From assembly GCA_030549815.1 (NCBI GenBank), contig JAUQQQ010000002.1, forward strand, positions 122,412 through 186,411: a stretch of 64,000 nucleotides of DNA, written 5' to 3'. The notes under the pieces are model-generated. The model saw only the letters and a list, made by a program, of their open reading frames with translations, did not search any database and was not told where the DNA came from. The translations under genes were made by a program, and so were the position numbers. Source of the stretch: a bacterium (GTDB lineage Bacteria > DRYD01). This document shows, in pieces, positions 45,713-55,676 of the stretch (its first letter is position 1; each line of letters begins with the position of its first letter).

Positions 45713-46792
45713 TTATTTTCTTTTAGATGAAGCGGAGATTAACCTTTCTAATTCTTCAGGATTGAATGCTGCTGCAAGAGCGTATTCCAAAGATATTAAT
45801 CCTTGCAAATACAGGTCTCTGAGGCTTTGGTCGAAAGATATCATTCCATCCTCTGCTCCTGATTGGATTGCGTTTGGTAGCATATGCGTTTTCCCTTCTC
45901 TTATTAAATGTCTTACTGCAGGTGTGCCCGTCATGATTTCCAAAGCCAATACTCTTCCAGAGCCAGTTGCTTTGGGGATCAAATTCTGAAAGATTACACC
46001 TTCTAATATCATTGATAACTGTACTCTAACTTGATTTTGTTGGTGGGGAGGAAAAATATCGATAATTCTATCTACCGCATTGGCACAACCTGTGGTATGT
46101 AATGTTCCCAAAACCAAGTGTCCCGTTTCTGCTGCAGTAATTGCAGTTTGTGTAGTTTCAAAATCTCTTAGCTCACCGACCAGAATAACATCAGGATCCT
46201 GTCGCAAAGCCGATTTAAGGGCATTTGCAAAACTATGAGTATCCGAACCAAGCTCCCTTTGGGAAATAATAGCTAATTTATCCTTGTGTAAAAACTCTAT
46301 AGGATCCTCAATAGTTATAATATGGCACTTCCTGTTAGAATTAATATGATCTATCATTGCGGCCAATGTTGTTGATTTTCCTGATCCTGTTGGTCCTGTA
46401 ACTAAGACTAATCCCCTTGGCCTTAATGCCAAATATTTAAATATATCAGGTAATTCAAGTTCATCTATGGAAAAAGGTCTTGATGGAATTATTCTTACTG
46501 CCAAGGCCCAAGAATTTCTCTGAAAATAAGCATTACATCTAAACCTGGCTAATCCTGGGACAGAATAAGCAAAATCCAACTCTCTTTCAGCAACAAGCTT
46601 TGCCTTTTGTTGCTCTGTAATCATACTTTCTATTATTTTTCTTATTGCATTAGGCGGAAGCACTTGTGGAATAGCAGGTTCTAATTCTCCATCTATTCTC
46701 AACATTGGAGGAGAGCCAGCTTTTAAATGTAAATCACTGGCATTTTTCTCTACCATCATTTTTAACAAAACATCTATTGGATTTTCTTGCAT
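45713..46792 (-). CDS. pilT: Twitching-motility retraction ATPase PilT
   Basis: 359 aa hexameric ATPase that depolymerises type IV pili. ASDLHLKAGSPPMLRIDG at the N-terminus, Walker A GPTGSGKSTT, the Asp box HIITIEDPIEFLH, Walker B VGELRDFETTQTA and the His box GHLVLGTLHTT are all present. A strong AAGGAGGGTG lies before the ATG. No other pil genes are in the window. Confidence 0.95.
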   Translation of the reverse strand: MQENPIDVLLKMMVEKNASDLHLKAGSPPMLRIDGELEPAIPQVLPPNAIRKIIESMITEQQKAKLVAERELDFAYSVPGLARFRCNAYFQRNSWALAVRIIPSRPFSIDELELPDIFKYLALRPRGLVLVTGPTGSGKSTTLAAMIDHINSNRKCHIITIEDPIEFLHKDKLAIISQRELGSDTHSFANALKSALRQDPDVILVGELRDFETTQTAITAAETGHLVLGTLHTTGCANAVDRIIDIFPPHQQNQVRVQLSMILEGVIFQNLIPKATGSGRVLALEIMTGTPAVRHLIREGKTHMLPNAIQSGAEDGMISFDQSLRDLYLQGLISLEYALAAAFNPEELERLISASSKRK

Positions 46793-46824
46793 ACTACCTC
46801 ACCCTCCTTTTAATTAATTATCAA

Positions 46825-48786
46825 TTAACTAATTATCAATAAATTAGATCCTGAACAAAGTAAATGAATTTTGTTATTATAATAAGCAATTGCAAAAATA
46901 TTATCGAAAGTGTTTAATCTAATTTCTTGATAATTATCAAAGTTATCAGTTTTATAGAATCCCCCACTATTTGAACAAATATAATAACTGCCATTTACAA
47001 AATCGATATCATTAACTTCTAAATAAGATTTAGGTAAATTGTATTTAACTATTTTTTGATTATCAAATTTTGCCAATAAACCAGATCCTAAAATAAATAA
47101 ATCATTACCCAACACCTTTACTTTTTTGATTTGCTGATAAGAACCCGTTTGATATTCTTGCAATTTTTCAAATTTCTCATTAAATATTAAAATACTGCTA
47201 CTACCTCCTATTATTTTTCCATCAAAAACTTCTAAAAAATTAATATTAATACTTTTCTCTTCCACTACTTTTCCTTCCTGTAGGGTATATAATCTTCCGC
47301 TACTTAAGGCAAAAATTTGGTTATTATAAATAATAAAGTCTAAAATATCGCTGTATCCTATTTTGTAAAAATTAACAACGTTAAAATCCTGGTCTATTAT
47401 TAACATACTACCTGATGAACCACTCAAGTATATTTTATCATCTATTTTTTTAACTTTTTTTATCCTGAAATTCAATTCCTTAATTTTTATTTCTTGAAAA
47501 GAATATGTTGGTAAGTTACTTACAAGAAGATAGATTTTGTTTTCTGAAAAAACAATAAATTTATCATTCAATGTTAAATAGAATAGGAGGTTTTCAAAGG
47601 AGGGAAGTCGTATTTTTTCTATATTGAATGTATTTTCAAGCTTAGTTGATGGTTGTTGTATAGGTTGGTATTCAGATTTTTGTTCAACTTTTTGTTCAAT
47701 TTTTTGTTCAATTTTTGATTCAACTTTTGGTTCAACGTTTGATTCATCTTTTGATTCATCTCTTCGTTCAATTCTTGGTTCAACTTTTGGTTCCATTTTT
47801 GGTTCTATTTTTTGCTTTATTCTTTGTTCTGCTTTTTGTTCAGATGATTTAGCAATCTCGGATGATTTATTTATATTTGTTAATTCGAAAGAGCTTATTT
47901 CTTTTTCTTTCTCTTGTTGGAATTCTATTTCCACAGCAATTCTATCCTTTAAGCTATTAGATCTTATATCAATGAATTTTATGATATTTTGAATGTGTGT
48001 TTGTAAGTCTTCAATTTGTTTTTGATTACCATACTTTTGGTACATATTTCTTATTTCTTGGTTAATTAATCCTAATTCATTAAGTTCTTCTGCAAAAATT
48101 TGCTTATTCATTAATTTTTTTAGTTCAAGGATATTTTTAGATTTTATTGCATCTTCAATTTGTTTTACTTTATATACTACTTGATCTTTTACTTTTTGTA
48201 TTCTTTGAGCTAAGTTTTTTACATCATTTAAAAATTGATATTTAGTATCTGAATCTTGTTTAGTAGATGGTTCTTCGAAGGAGGTTGTTGATTCTGCTGA
48301 CATCAATGGTTGCCTTTCTTGGTTAGTTTGTTGAGTTTGAGAAGAAAACTGTAAAGGGTTAAGGGAATAAAGTTTTATTAATTCTAATTCACCTGAATCG
48401 AGGAATATACCGCAACCATTAGAACATATATCAACCCAAATATTACTGTCTTTTGAATAATTAACAAGCGTCAATTGTTTTTGACAGATGGGGCAAATTC
48501 TCTTTCCACTACCTTTAACACTTTGTTTGGTCTTTGAGGGAAAGTATTTTGATATGTCTTTCAAATCAATTTCTAAAGCTTTAACCAATTCTCCTCTGTC
48601 AAACCATAAAGATTCACATTCCTGGCAAAAATCAAGTTCAAGATAATTATTTCCATAATTTCCCAAAATTTTGATTGATATTTTCTTCATCACGGAATAG
48701 CAATTTGGACATTTTAAATTGGGAGGTCTTTTATATCCTGTTATTCCTAAATCTTTTAAAATATCATTAAATAAGTCTTTAAACAT
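46825..48786 (-). CDS. Double zinc-ribbon protein with charged repeats and C-terminal propeller-like domain
   Basis: 653 aa, not recognised as a whole. Two TFIIB-type zinc-ribbon segments: CPNC/CQEC with LWFDRGELVKAL (about 26-70), and CPIC/CSNGC with IFLDSGELELI (about 98-140), matching zf-TFIIB (F/L-D-x-GEL). A helical region (about 185-305) follows, then about 60 residues of tetrapeptide-like repeats alternating Glu, Pro/Gln and Lys (KVEP, KIEQ, DESK types). The final about 260 residues show repeated strand patterns such as KIYLSGSSGSMLIIDQ and NDLFILGSGLL, resembling a beta-propeller. Upstream of pilT on the same strand with a 32-base gap. Cytoplasmic by lack of a signal peptide. Confidence 0.65.
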   Translation of the reverse strand: MFKDLFNDILKDLGITGYKRPPNLKCPNCYSVMKKISIKILGNYGNNYLELDFCQECESLWFDRGELVKALEIDLKDISKYFPSKTKQSVKGSGKRICPICQKQLTLVNYSKDSNIWVDICSNGCGIFLDSGELELIKLYSLNPLQFSSQTQQTNQERQPLMSAESTTSFEEPSTKQDSDTKYQFLNDVKNLAQRIQKVKDQVVYKVKQIEDAIKSKNILELKKLMNKQIFAEELNELGLINQEIRNMYQKYGNQKQIEDLQTHIQNIIKFIDIRSNSLKDRIAVEIEFQQEKEKEISSFELTNINKSSEIAKSSEQKAEQRIKQKIEPKMEPKVEPRIERRDESKDESNVEPKVESKIEQKIEQKVEQKSEYQPIQQPSTKLENTFNIEKIRLPSFENLLFYLTLNDKFIVFSENKIYLLVSNLPTYSFQEIKIKELNFRIKKVKKIDDKIYLSGSSGSMLIIDQDFNVVNFYKIGYSDILDFIIYNNQIFALSSGRLYTLQEGKVVEEKSININFLEVFDGKIIGGSSSILIFNEKFEKLQEYQTGSYQQIKKVKVLGNDLFILGSGLLAKFDNQKIVKYNLPKSYLEVNDIDFVNGSYYICSNSGGFYKTDNFDNYQEIRLNTFDNIFAIAYYNNKIHLLCSGSNLLIIS

Positions 48787-48916
48787 TCCTTTATCTCCTT
48801 AAAAAATTTGCATTTCCTATTTAAATTTTTCTCATAAAAAAAGAAAAAACCTGCAAAGGTTAATTTACTGAACAAGGATATGATAATTTAGTGTGGAATT
48901 ATAAAAATAAGATGGT

Positions 48917-50290
48917 ATGAAAGTTTTTTATAGTTTTGGTACAGATGGAATAAGAGAGAAATATCCATTTTTAAACGATCTTGTAGCATACATAGTTGGA
49001 AAAAGCTTTGCCAAAATTGTTGATAAAAAGGAGAAAGTTGTAATCGGGTTTGATACAAGATTTAACAGCTACTCAATGTCATTGGCACTATCTTCCGCAT
49101 TGGTTAGCAGTGGCTTCAAAGTTGAACTTTCTTCTAATCCCATATCTACTCCAGCCTTAGCTTTTATAACAAAACATAGAAAATGCTTTGGATTTCAAAT
49201 TACAGCATCCCACAACCCCTATTACTATAATGGTATAAAAATACTACACAAAGGTTTAAAAATAAATGACAGTTTAGAAAAAAAAATAGAAAATGAATTA
49301 AATAATTACTTTGAGTTATTACATCAAGATTTTTCTAATTACTTACAGCTTTTTAAAGATAATATTAATTCACACAACAATTTTAAAATTTCTAACTTTG
49401 CAAATATTTACATAAAACACCTCTTGCTTTTTGCAAAAAAGAAAATATTCTTTGAAAAAAAACCACCAGAATTGTTGGTTATAATAGATTTAGCTAATGG
49501 AGCATTATCAACATACGCTTTAACCATTTTTAAACAATTAACTAAAAATGTAAAAGTCATAAACAATAAACCAAACGGTTTTAACATCAATGATAACTGT
49601 GGAGCAACGAACATAGAAACATTTAAAAAGACTTTTCAAACATTATCGAAAAATTATCAAAAAGCTATAGGATTTACCTTTGATGGGGATGGAGATAGAG
49701 TGTTATGTACATACAAAGAAAACAAGAATTTATTCGTTTTAGATGGAGATGTTATTTTATTAATAATTTCCAAATTTTTAAAAAATTTCTATCCTATAAA
49801 TACGGTGGCTTTAACCCATATGAGTTCGTTAGGAATAGAGAAAGCGTTTGTCAGTCAAGGGATTAATGTATTAAGGACAGAAGTCGGGGATAAATATTTA
49901 ACAAAAGCAATACTGGAAGGTAAAGCTCAATTAGGAGCAGAACAATCAGGACATATAGTTATTCCTCCTTTCCTCTATACAGGAGATGGCATTTTATCTT
50001 CCCTGTTTTTACTTTCTGCTTTAAATTATACTAATGTTGATAACATAATACAATCTATCGAAAAATTTGAACAAAAATTAATAAACGTGAAAGTTTTAAA
50101 TAAAAAAGAATTCATTGAAAAAAATAAAAGCTTATTTGAAAAAATACAAAAACAATATCCAAATAGCAGGATCTTTGTAAGACCATCTGGCACAGAAGAT
50201 GTTGTTAGAATACTAATAGAATCGAAAGAAAAACAAAAAATAGAGGAAATTGAGGAAATAATAAACAAAGAGGTGGTTATAAATGTTTGA
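48917..50290 (+). CDS. glmM: Phosphoglucosamine mutase-like phosphohexomutase
   Basis: 457 aa. FGTDGIRE at the N-terminus, the phosphoserine loop TASHNP (Ser98), the metal-binding loop FDGDGDRVL near residue 255, the sugar-binding segment GAEQSGHI, and the C-terminal phosphate loop VRPSGTEDVVRI. GlmM converts glucosamine-6-phosphate to glucosamine-1-phosphate for cell-wall synthesis; a phosphomannomutase or phosphoglucomutase role is possible. Overlaps ffh by eight bases. Confidence 0.85.
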   Translation: MKVFYSFGTDGIREKYPFLNDLVAYIVGKSFAKIVDKKEKVVIGFDTRFNSYSMSLALSSALVSSGFKVELSSNPISTPALAFITKHRKCFGFQITASHNPYYYNGIKILHKGLKINDSLEKKIENELNNYFELLHQDFSNYLQLFKDNINSHNNFKISNFANIYIKHLLLFAKKKIFFEKKPPELLVIIDLANGALSTYALTIFKQLTKNVKVINNKPNGFNINDNCGATNIETFKKTFQTLSKNYQKAIGFTFDGDGDRVLCTYKENKNLFVLDGDVILLIISKFLKNFYPINTVALTHMSSLGIEKAFVSQGINVLRTEVGDKYLTKAILEGKAQLGAEQSGHIVIPPFLYTGDGILSSLFLLSALNYTNVDNIIQSIEKFEQKLINVKVLNKKEFIEKNKSLFEKIQKQYPNSRIFVRPSGTEDVVRILIESKEKQKIEEIEEIINKEVVINV

Positions 50291-51662
50291 AAAATTAGTA
50301 GATAGCTTCAGTAAAATAGTTAAAGGTTTATCAGGAAAAGGTAAAATATCTAAGGAAGAAATTGAACAGACCATAAGAGAAATCAGAATAGCCCTCTTAG
50401 AAGCAGATGTCCATCTAAATGTTGTGAGAGATTTAACATTAAAAATTAAGGAAGATGTAGAAAAATTAGAAAGTAGTGAATTTTTTACTCCTTCACAATT
50501 AATAATAAGGTCAACAAGAGATAAGATTTTGGAAATATTAGGAGGAGAAGCCACAAAATTGGAAATAAATAAAAATCCATCCATAATTCTAATGGTAGGG
50601 TTACAAGGGTCTGGTAAAACCACAACAACTGCAAAATTAGCTTATTATTTTAAAGAACAAGGATATAACCCTGTAGTAGTAGCAGCAGACTTTAACAGAC
50701 CAGCTGCTATAGATCAATTGGTTCATATCTCTACAACAAATTCCATACCTGTAGTTTTTGATAAAAATTCCAATTCAATGAATATCGTTAAAAAAGCAGT
50801 AGAAGAAGCAAAGGAAAAAGGGTATAATCCAATAATTGTTGATACAGCAGGAAGAATTCATGTAGATCAAGAAGTATTGGATGAAATAAAAAAGTTGAAA
50901 GAAAAATTTGATGTAGAACATACAATTTTAGTAATAGATGCAATGATTGGTCAAGAAGGTGTAAGTGTAGCACAAAAATTTGATGAAAGCATCAATTTAA
51001 GCGGATTTATCGTTACCAAAATGGATGGAGACACAAGAGGTGGTGTAGCACTATCAATAAGATACATTACAGGAAAACCACTGTATTTTATAGGTGTTGG
51101 TGAGAAAATAACAGACTTGGAAGTGTTCCATCCTGATAGAGTAGTATCAAGAATACTTGGTATGGGAGATATACTTACTTTCATTGAAAAAATCGAAAAA
51201 CAAATAGAAGAAGATCAATTACAGAAAGTCGAAAAATATCTTGAAGGTGAATTTACATTCGTAGATTATCTATCTTATTTGAGAATGATAAAAAAAATGG
51301 GAGATTTTAAATCTATTCTTTCAATGCTTCCTCTGAAAATGTTTGGAATAGATCCAATAGCACTAAGGGATGTTCAAGTAGATCCCAAAACAATCGATAA
51401 AATAGAAGCAATCATAAATTCTATGACCAAAGAAGAAAGGACAAAACCCGATATAATAAACAGCAGTAGAAAAGCAAGAATAGCACGTGGTAGCGGAACA
51501 TCAATAAGAGAGGTAAATAATCTTATCAAACATTTCAGAGAAATGAGAAAAGTGTTGAAGAAAATGGGAGGGATCGTAAAGAAAGAAAATATACCAGAAT
51601 TAAACATGCCTTTTAAACCAACAAACATAAAAGATATAATGAGCATGTTTGGAAATAAATAA
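50283..51662 (+). CDS. ffh: Signal recognition particle protein Ffh
   Basis: 459 aa SRP54-type GTPase that targets nascent membrane proteins. N domain (about 1-85), G domain with GLQGSGKTTTTAKLA, DTAGRIHVD and TKMDGDTRGG, then the methionine-rich M domain with IARGSGTSIREVN. rpsP follows after 17 bases, a conserved bacterial order. I did not see an SRP RNA in the window. Confidence 0.96.
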   Translation: MFEKLVDSFSKIVKGLSGKGKISKEEIEQTIREIRIALLEADVHLNVVRDLTLKIKEDVEKLESSEFFTPSQLIIRSTRDKILEILGGEATKLEINKNPSIILMVGLQGSGKTTTTAKLAYYFKEQGYNPVVVAADFNRPAAIDQLVHISTTNSIPVVFDKNSNSMNIVKKAVEEAKEKGYNPIIVDTAGRIHVDQEVLDEIKKLKEKFDVEHTILVIDAMIGQEGVSVAQKFDESINLSGFIVTKMDGDTRGGVALSIRYITGKPLYFIGVGEKITDLEVFHPDRVVSRILGMGDILTFIEKIEKQIEEDQLQKVEKYLEGEFTFVDYLSYLRMIKKMGDFKSILSMLPLKMFGIDPIALRDVQVDPKTIDKIEAIINSMTKEERTKPDIINSSRKARIARGSGTSIREVNNLIKHFREMRKVLKKMGGIVKKENIPELNMPFKPTNIKDIMSMFGNK

Positions 51663-51679
51663 AAAGGAGGTTAAAAATT

Positions 51680-51931
51680 ATGTTAAAGATAAGATTATCA
51701 AGGTATGGCCACAGACATAATCCTTGGTATAGGATAGTTGTTGCAGACGCAAAAAACAAAAGAGATGGGAAATATGTTGAAAAAATAGGATATTACAATC
51801 CAAGAATGCAACCAAAAATCTTAGAAATAAATTTAGAGAAATTTAAGTATTGGGTTAACAAAGGAGCTCAACCAACTGAAACCGTTAAAAAGTTAGTCCA
51901 AAAATATCAAGAAAAATTGCTAAAAAAATAG
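51680..51931 (+). CDS. rpsP: Ribosomal protein bS16
   Basis: 83 aa. MLKIRLSRYGHRHNPWYRIV is the conserved start, with RDGKYVEKIGYYNP following. Strong AAAGGAGG precedes the ATG. Between ffh and efp. Confidence 0.96.
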   Translation: MLKIRLSRYGHRHNPWYRIVVADAKNKRDGKYVEKIGYYNPRMQPKILEINLEKFKYWVNKGAQPTETVKKLVQKYQEKLLKK

Positions 51932-51970
51932 AAACATAAAAAAATAGAAAAATAAGAGGGGTGTAAATTT

Positions 51971-52531
51971 ATGCTAATAACTCCTAATGATTTTCATAGA
52001 GGAGTTATAATAGAATATGATGGTAGTTTATGGCAAGTTGTAGATTATCAACATACAAAAATTGCTCAAGCGAGAGCTTTTGTTGCAACAAAAATAAAAA
52101 ACCTTAAAACAGGACAAGTTTTAGAAAAAAAATTTGATAGTGAAGAAAAATTTAAAAGAGCAATCGTAGAAACGAAACAAATGCAAGCACTATACAGAGA
52201 TTCCGAATTTCTATACTTAATGGATAATGAAACTTTTGAACAATATTCACTACCTTTAAACTTAGTAGAAAAAGAAATAGGGTTTATAAAAGATGGAGAT
52301 ACAGTTAATGTTTTGATGTATGAAGGAAATCCAATAGGTGTTCAATTGCCATCAACAGTGGTATTAAAAGTAGAATATACAGAAAAAGCAGTAAAAGGAG
52401 ATAGAGTATCAAGCGTAATGAAACCTGCAACATTAGAAACAGGAATAACAGTAAATGTACCCATATTTATCGACATAGGTGATAGCATAGTCGTAAATAC
52501 CGAAACAGGTGAATATGTAAGTAGAGCATAA
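51971..52531 (+). CDS. efp: Elongation factor P with a variant modification loop
   Basis: Three-domain tRNA-mimicking factor that relieves polyproline stalling, 186 aa. Start MLITPNDFHRGVIIEYDG and the C-terminal part (VTVNVPIFIDIGDSI-like) are normal. The tip loop of domain I, usually H-x-K-P-G-K-G-x-A-F with a modified Lys, reads H28-T-K-I-A-Q-A-R-A-F37. The modifiable Lys is replaced by Gln33, and Pro and both Gly are gone. The protein must work unmodified or through Arg35/Lys30. Confidence 0.93.
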   Translation: MLITPNDFHRGVIIEYDGSLWQVVDYQHTKIAQARAFVATKIKNLKTGQVLEKKFDSEEKFKRAIVETKQMQALYRDSEFLYLMDNETFEQYSLPLNLVEKEIGFIKDGDTVNVLMYEGNPIGVQLPSTVVLKVEYTEKAVKGDRVSSVMKPATLETGITVNVPIFIDIGDSIVVNTETGEYVSRA

Positions 52532-52553
52532 AATACTTTATTAAGATAATAAA

Positions 52554-53807
52554 ATGATCCAAAAGCTCTTTTTATTAACTACGAAAGTATCGGTATTGAT
52601 ACTTTTTTTTCTATTTATTCTTTTTTGCTTTGCATATACAAATAATGGTAAATCTATTCCTTTTAGTTTCGAAAACAAAACGTCAATATCCATCTTTGAC
52701 GTTTATTCAAATGAAATAGTTTATTTTTATAAAGAGCGAGAATTATTAATGCCAGCTTCAACGATGAAATTAGTAACATCAATAGATGCTCTTTCTATTC
52801 TTGGACCATATTACATCTTCGATGTAAAACTATTCAAGATAAATGATGGTGGGATTTTAATAAGTTCAAATTATAATCCCTCTTTAATTGAAGAAATAAT
52901 TCCAGATCCTTACAATTTTTTCAAGCAATCTTTAAGAGATGTTTTATTAGCAAATAAAATAGAAAAAATAAACAAAGTTTATATAGATTCTTCTTTACCT
53001 TCAGTTTATCCGGAATCATGGAAGATATATGAAGGAGAACCATTTGCTCCTTATCTCTCCACTTTCTCATTTAATCAAAACATGATAAAAATCCAAAAAA
53101 AGCAAAATCATTTTATAATATATCCACCAGTATTTGATGAAATCAAGGATTACAAAAAAATCTCTAACTTGGTTTCAAATTTAAAAGAAATAGATGGGGC
53201 ATATTGGTACATTTACCCTTCCTCTGATGAATTTAATAAAAAAATACTAAAAAAAATGTTTGAAGAAATTGGTTATGACGTAAAAGTAGAACTATTACAA
53301 AAATGGGATTTTGATAACGTTGAATATCTAGCTTCATTTCCCACTGCTACACTTTTAGAATGCCTTAAATACCAAAATCATTGGAGTGATAATTTTGTTT
53401 CTCAACAGATTTATAATAAACTTAAATATGAATTAAAAATTGATCCAAACTCAATTTACTCAGACTTTGGAGTTTTTGTTGATGATGGTTGCGGATTATC
53501 AAGGAAAAATAGAATCTCTTCATATTTCTTAGCTTATCTCTTAGCTCATTTAGATGATTATGGAATTATAAATTATCTTTGTTATACTTTACCTGGCTAT
53601 AATGAGGGTACATTGGAAAGAAGAGATTTACCTCCAACTGTTAAAGCGAAAACAGGAACACTAAACGATGTATCTTCCTTAGCTGGTTATGTTAAATCAA
53701 AAAGTGGGAAATGGTACAGCTTTGCCATAATCTATAATGGTCCAAACGTGTATAATGCAAAATTAACCGAGGAAAAAATATTAAATTACATTTACGAAAA
53801 CTGGTGA
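52554..53807 (+). CDS. dacB: D-alanyl-D-alanine carboxypeptidase, PBP4/S13 family
   Basis: 417 aa. N-terminal signal or anchor helix (about 5-28). Penicillin-binding motifs: SxxK as PASTMKLVTS (about 65-72), SxN as SDNFVSQ, and KTG as VKAKTGTLNDVSSLAGYV. It trims peptidoglycan stem peptides in the periplasm. The length is short for the family, suggesting reduced insert domains. The last bases overlap the next gene by four. Confidence 0.88.
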   Translation: MIQKLFLLTTKVSVLILFFLFILFCFAYTNNGKSIPFSFENKTSISIFDVYSNEIVYFYKERELLMPASTMKLVTSIDALSILGPYYIFDVKLFKINDGGILISSNYNPSLIEEIIPDPYNFFKQSLRDVLLANKIEKINKVYIDSSLPSVYPESWKIYEGEPFAPYLSTFSFNQNMIKIQKKQNHFIIYPPVFDEIKDYKKISNLVSNLKEIDGAYWYIYPSSDEFNKKILKKMFEEIGYDVKVELLQKWDFDNVEYLASFPTATLLECLKYQNHWSDNFVSQQIYNKLKYELKIDPNSIYSDFGVFVDDGCGLSRKNRISSYFLAYLLAHLDDYGIINYLCYTLPGYNEGTLERRDLPPTVKAKTGTLNDVSSLAGYVKSKSGKWYSFAIIYNGPNVYNAKLTEEKILNYIYENW

Positions 53808-54685
53808 AAATATCAGTTCAAATAAGTACTTTCAATAGAGCTAAACCTTTGGAAAAAGTCCTTTATTCACTTGAAAATCAAACTATAGAAAAAAAATTAT
53901 ATGAAGTTATCGTTATCAATGATGGAAGTACTGATAACACTAAACAATTAGTCGAAGAAATTTCAAAAAAAGTTTCCTATGAATTGAAAATTATAAACCA
54001 GGAAAACTTGGGGCTACCCATTGCAAGAAACAAAGGATTGATGAATACTAATTGTGAAGTAATACTTTTTATAGATGATGATGTAATAGCGGATAAGAAC
54101 CTGGTTTCAGAACATTATAAAATTCACCTCAAATATAGTGATGTAGTTGTTAGAGGATGGGTTAATCATGTTTCAACATTGGAAATACCAGAGAAACCTA
54201 AATTTAAAATGGCAGACTTTTCAACTTCTTTTTTCTGGACAAGTAATGTATCCGTAAGAAGAGAATACTTAATCAAAGCTGGAATGTTTTACGAAAAATT
54301 CGAAAAATATGGTTGGGAAGATATTGAAATGGGATATAAATTAAGAAAATTAGGATTAAAGTTAATCATCAACAATAGAGCAATAGGATATCATTATAAA
54401 CCCAACCCTATCATTTCAAAAGATAATATTTTGAGGATACTGGAAATAGAGAAAAAGAGGGCATTGAGTGCAAAAATTTACCATGATTTATATAGGAGTT
54501 TAAGAGTAAAGTTAGCAACAGGGATGTATTTTCCTGCACTGCATTTCTACAGATCTCTTGCACATTCCCCTATCTATGATTTCATTTTTAAATTTATTAC
54601 CAAGAATGAAAATACTTACTTAAAATACTTCTTTTTTAATTTATTAAAAAAACTACACTATTACAAATCTTTCTACGATGAATAA
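53804..54685 (+). CDS. GT2-family glycosyltransferase
   Basis: 293 aa from a GTG start overlapping the dacB stop by four bases. GT-A fold: ISTFNRAKPLEKVLYSLENQ, VINDGSTDNT (nucleotide binding), LFIDDDVIAD (DxD metal site) and GWEDIEMGYKLRKLG (ED acid/base motif). Single domain, no transmembrane helix. Likely surface glycan synthesis. Its 3' end overlaps the opposite-strand phosphatase gene by 13 bases. Confidence 0.85.
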   Translation: MKISVQISTFNRAKPLEKVLYSLENQTIEKKLYEVIVINDGSTDNTKQLVEEISKKVSYELKIINQENLGLPIARNKGLMNTNCEVILFIDDDVIADKNLVSEHYKIHLKYSDVVVRGWVNHVSTLEIPEKPKFKMADFSTSFFWTSNVSVRREYLIKAGMFYEKFEKYGWEDIEMGYKLRKLGLKLIINNRAIGYHYKPNPIISKDNILRILEIEKKRALSAKIYHDLYRSLRVKLATGMYFPALHFYRSLAHSPIYDFIFKFITKNENTYLKYFFFNLLKKLHYYKSFYDE

Positions 54686-55629
54686 TTTTCACTTTTCACT
54701 ACTTCACTATATTTTTTTAATTTATAATTTTTAATTTTAATTTGGTTATCAAAAAATGGTTCAGACATAGGTATTCCATGGTTATCTACATTTACTATTC
54801 TTCCATCTATAAACTCAATTGGTTTAGGTCGGTTAGTTAATCTTGTATGACCAACTATATATCTTTTTATCTTATGTTCATCCAATTTTTTAGATACATC
54901 ATCAAAATTTAAGGGAGCTGTTTTAACTCCGTTAAAAGCGTCGATGCCCCAAATTTTTCTACTCCACAAAATCAAACTAACATCATTAACTGTAAGTTCA
55001 TCTTTAATAATCCTATCTATACACTGTAAATCATCGGGAAAAGAATGGGAAATAACAACTTTATCTTCATCTTCCGTTTCAAAATATACGAATAATAATA
55101 GATTTTTAAACAACTCGGCATTTTCTATCGTATCCAACAATTCTTGAATATTATTATTAAAAGCTTTAATTGTATTCATTCCTCCTTGTGAAAACCAATT
55201 ATAGAAAGAGAAATATTCTTGTATTAATCCTTTTTCAGCCACTTCCTTTAATACAGAATAAGGGTTAATAGAGGATTTTTCAAGTATTTTGTTAAATTCT
55301 TCAATTCCTACTTTATTTATGATTTTAAGGCCGTTAAGCATCATTTCCTCATGATTACCTATAAGAGCAAAAACATTTTTTCTTTCCTGTATCAATTTTG
55401 AAATTACCCTGATTATTCTATATGTTCCCTTGACTATTTCATTATAAGGCAAATCATTGGGATTTTCCAATTCTTCTCCTCTCCAATCAACATAGTCTCC
55501 AATAAATATTACTTTTGTTTCCTCATCTATGATTTCAACTTCTTCTTCATTGATTTTAGCTATATTTTTTTCCTCAAGTATTCTTTTTAGTTTATAAAAA
55601 TCTCCGTGTAAATCCCCAACAACCAACAT
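54673..55629 (-). CDS. PPP-type metallophosphatase
   Basis: 318 aa calcineurin-like phosphoesterase. The three blocks are GDLHGD (residues 5-10), GDYVDWRG (about 46-53) and GNHEEM (about 93-98), then SHSFPDD and VGHTR downstream. The motif set is that of PPP Ser/Thr phosphatases, with GDxVDRG changed to GDYVDWRG. Substrate unknown; Ap4A hydrolase or protein phosphatase are both possible. Confidence 0.8.
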   Translation of the reverse strand: MLVVGDLHGDFYKLKRILEEKNIAKINEEEVEIIDEETKVIFIGDYVDWRGEELENPNDLPYNEIVKGTYRIIRVISKLIQERKNVFALIGNHEEMMLNGLKIINKVGIEEFNKILEKSSINPYSVLKEVAEKGLIQEYFSFYNWFSQGGMNTIKAFNNNIQELLDTIENAELFKNLLLFVYFETEDEDKVVISHSFPDDLQCIDRIIKDELTVNDVSLILWSRKIWGIDAFNGVKTAPLNFDDVSKKLDEHKIKRYIVGHTRLTNRPKPIEFIDGRIVNVDNHGIPMSEPFFDNQIKIKNYKLKKYSEVVKSENYSS

Positions 55630-55676
55630 AGTATTTCTCCTTGTTTTTCACATTTTAATTATTTTCCAATTTTTTA

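Noticed and set aside
47624-47992. Cys/Ser/Phe-rich plus-strand frame
   Set aside because: It is the antisense of the Glu/Lys repeat region of the zinc-ribbon protein.
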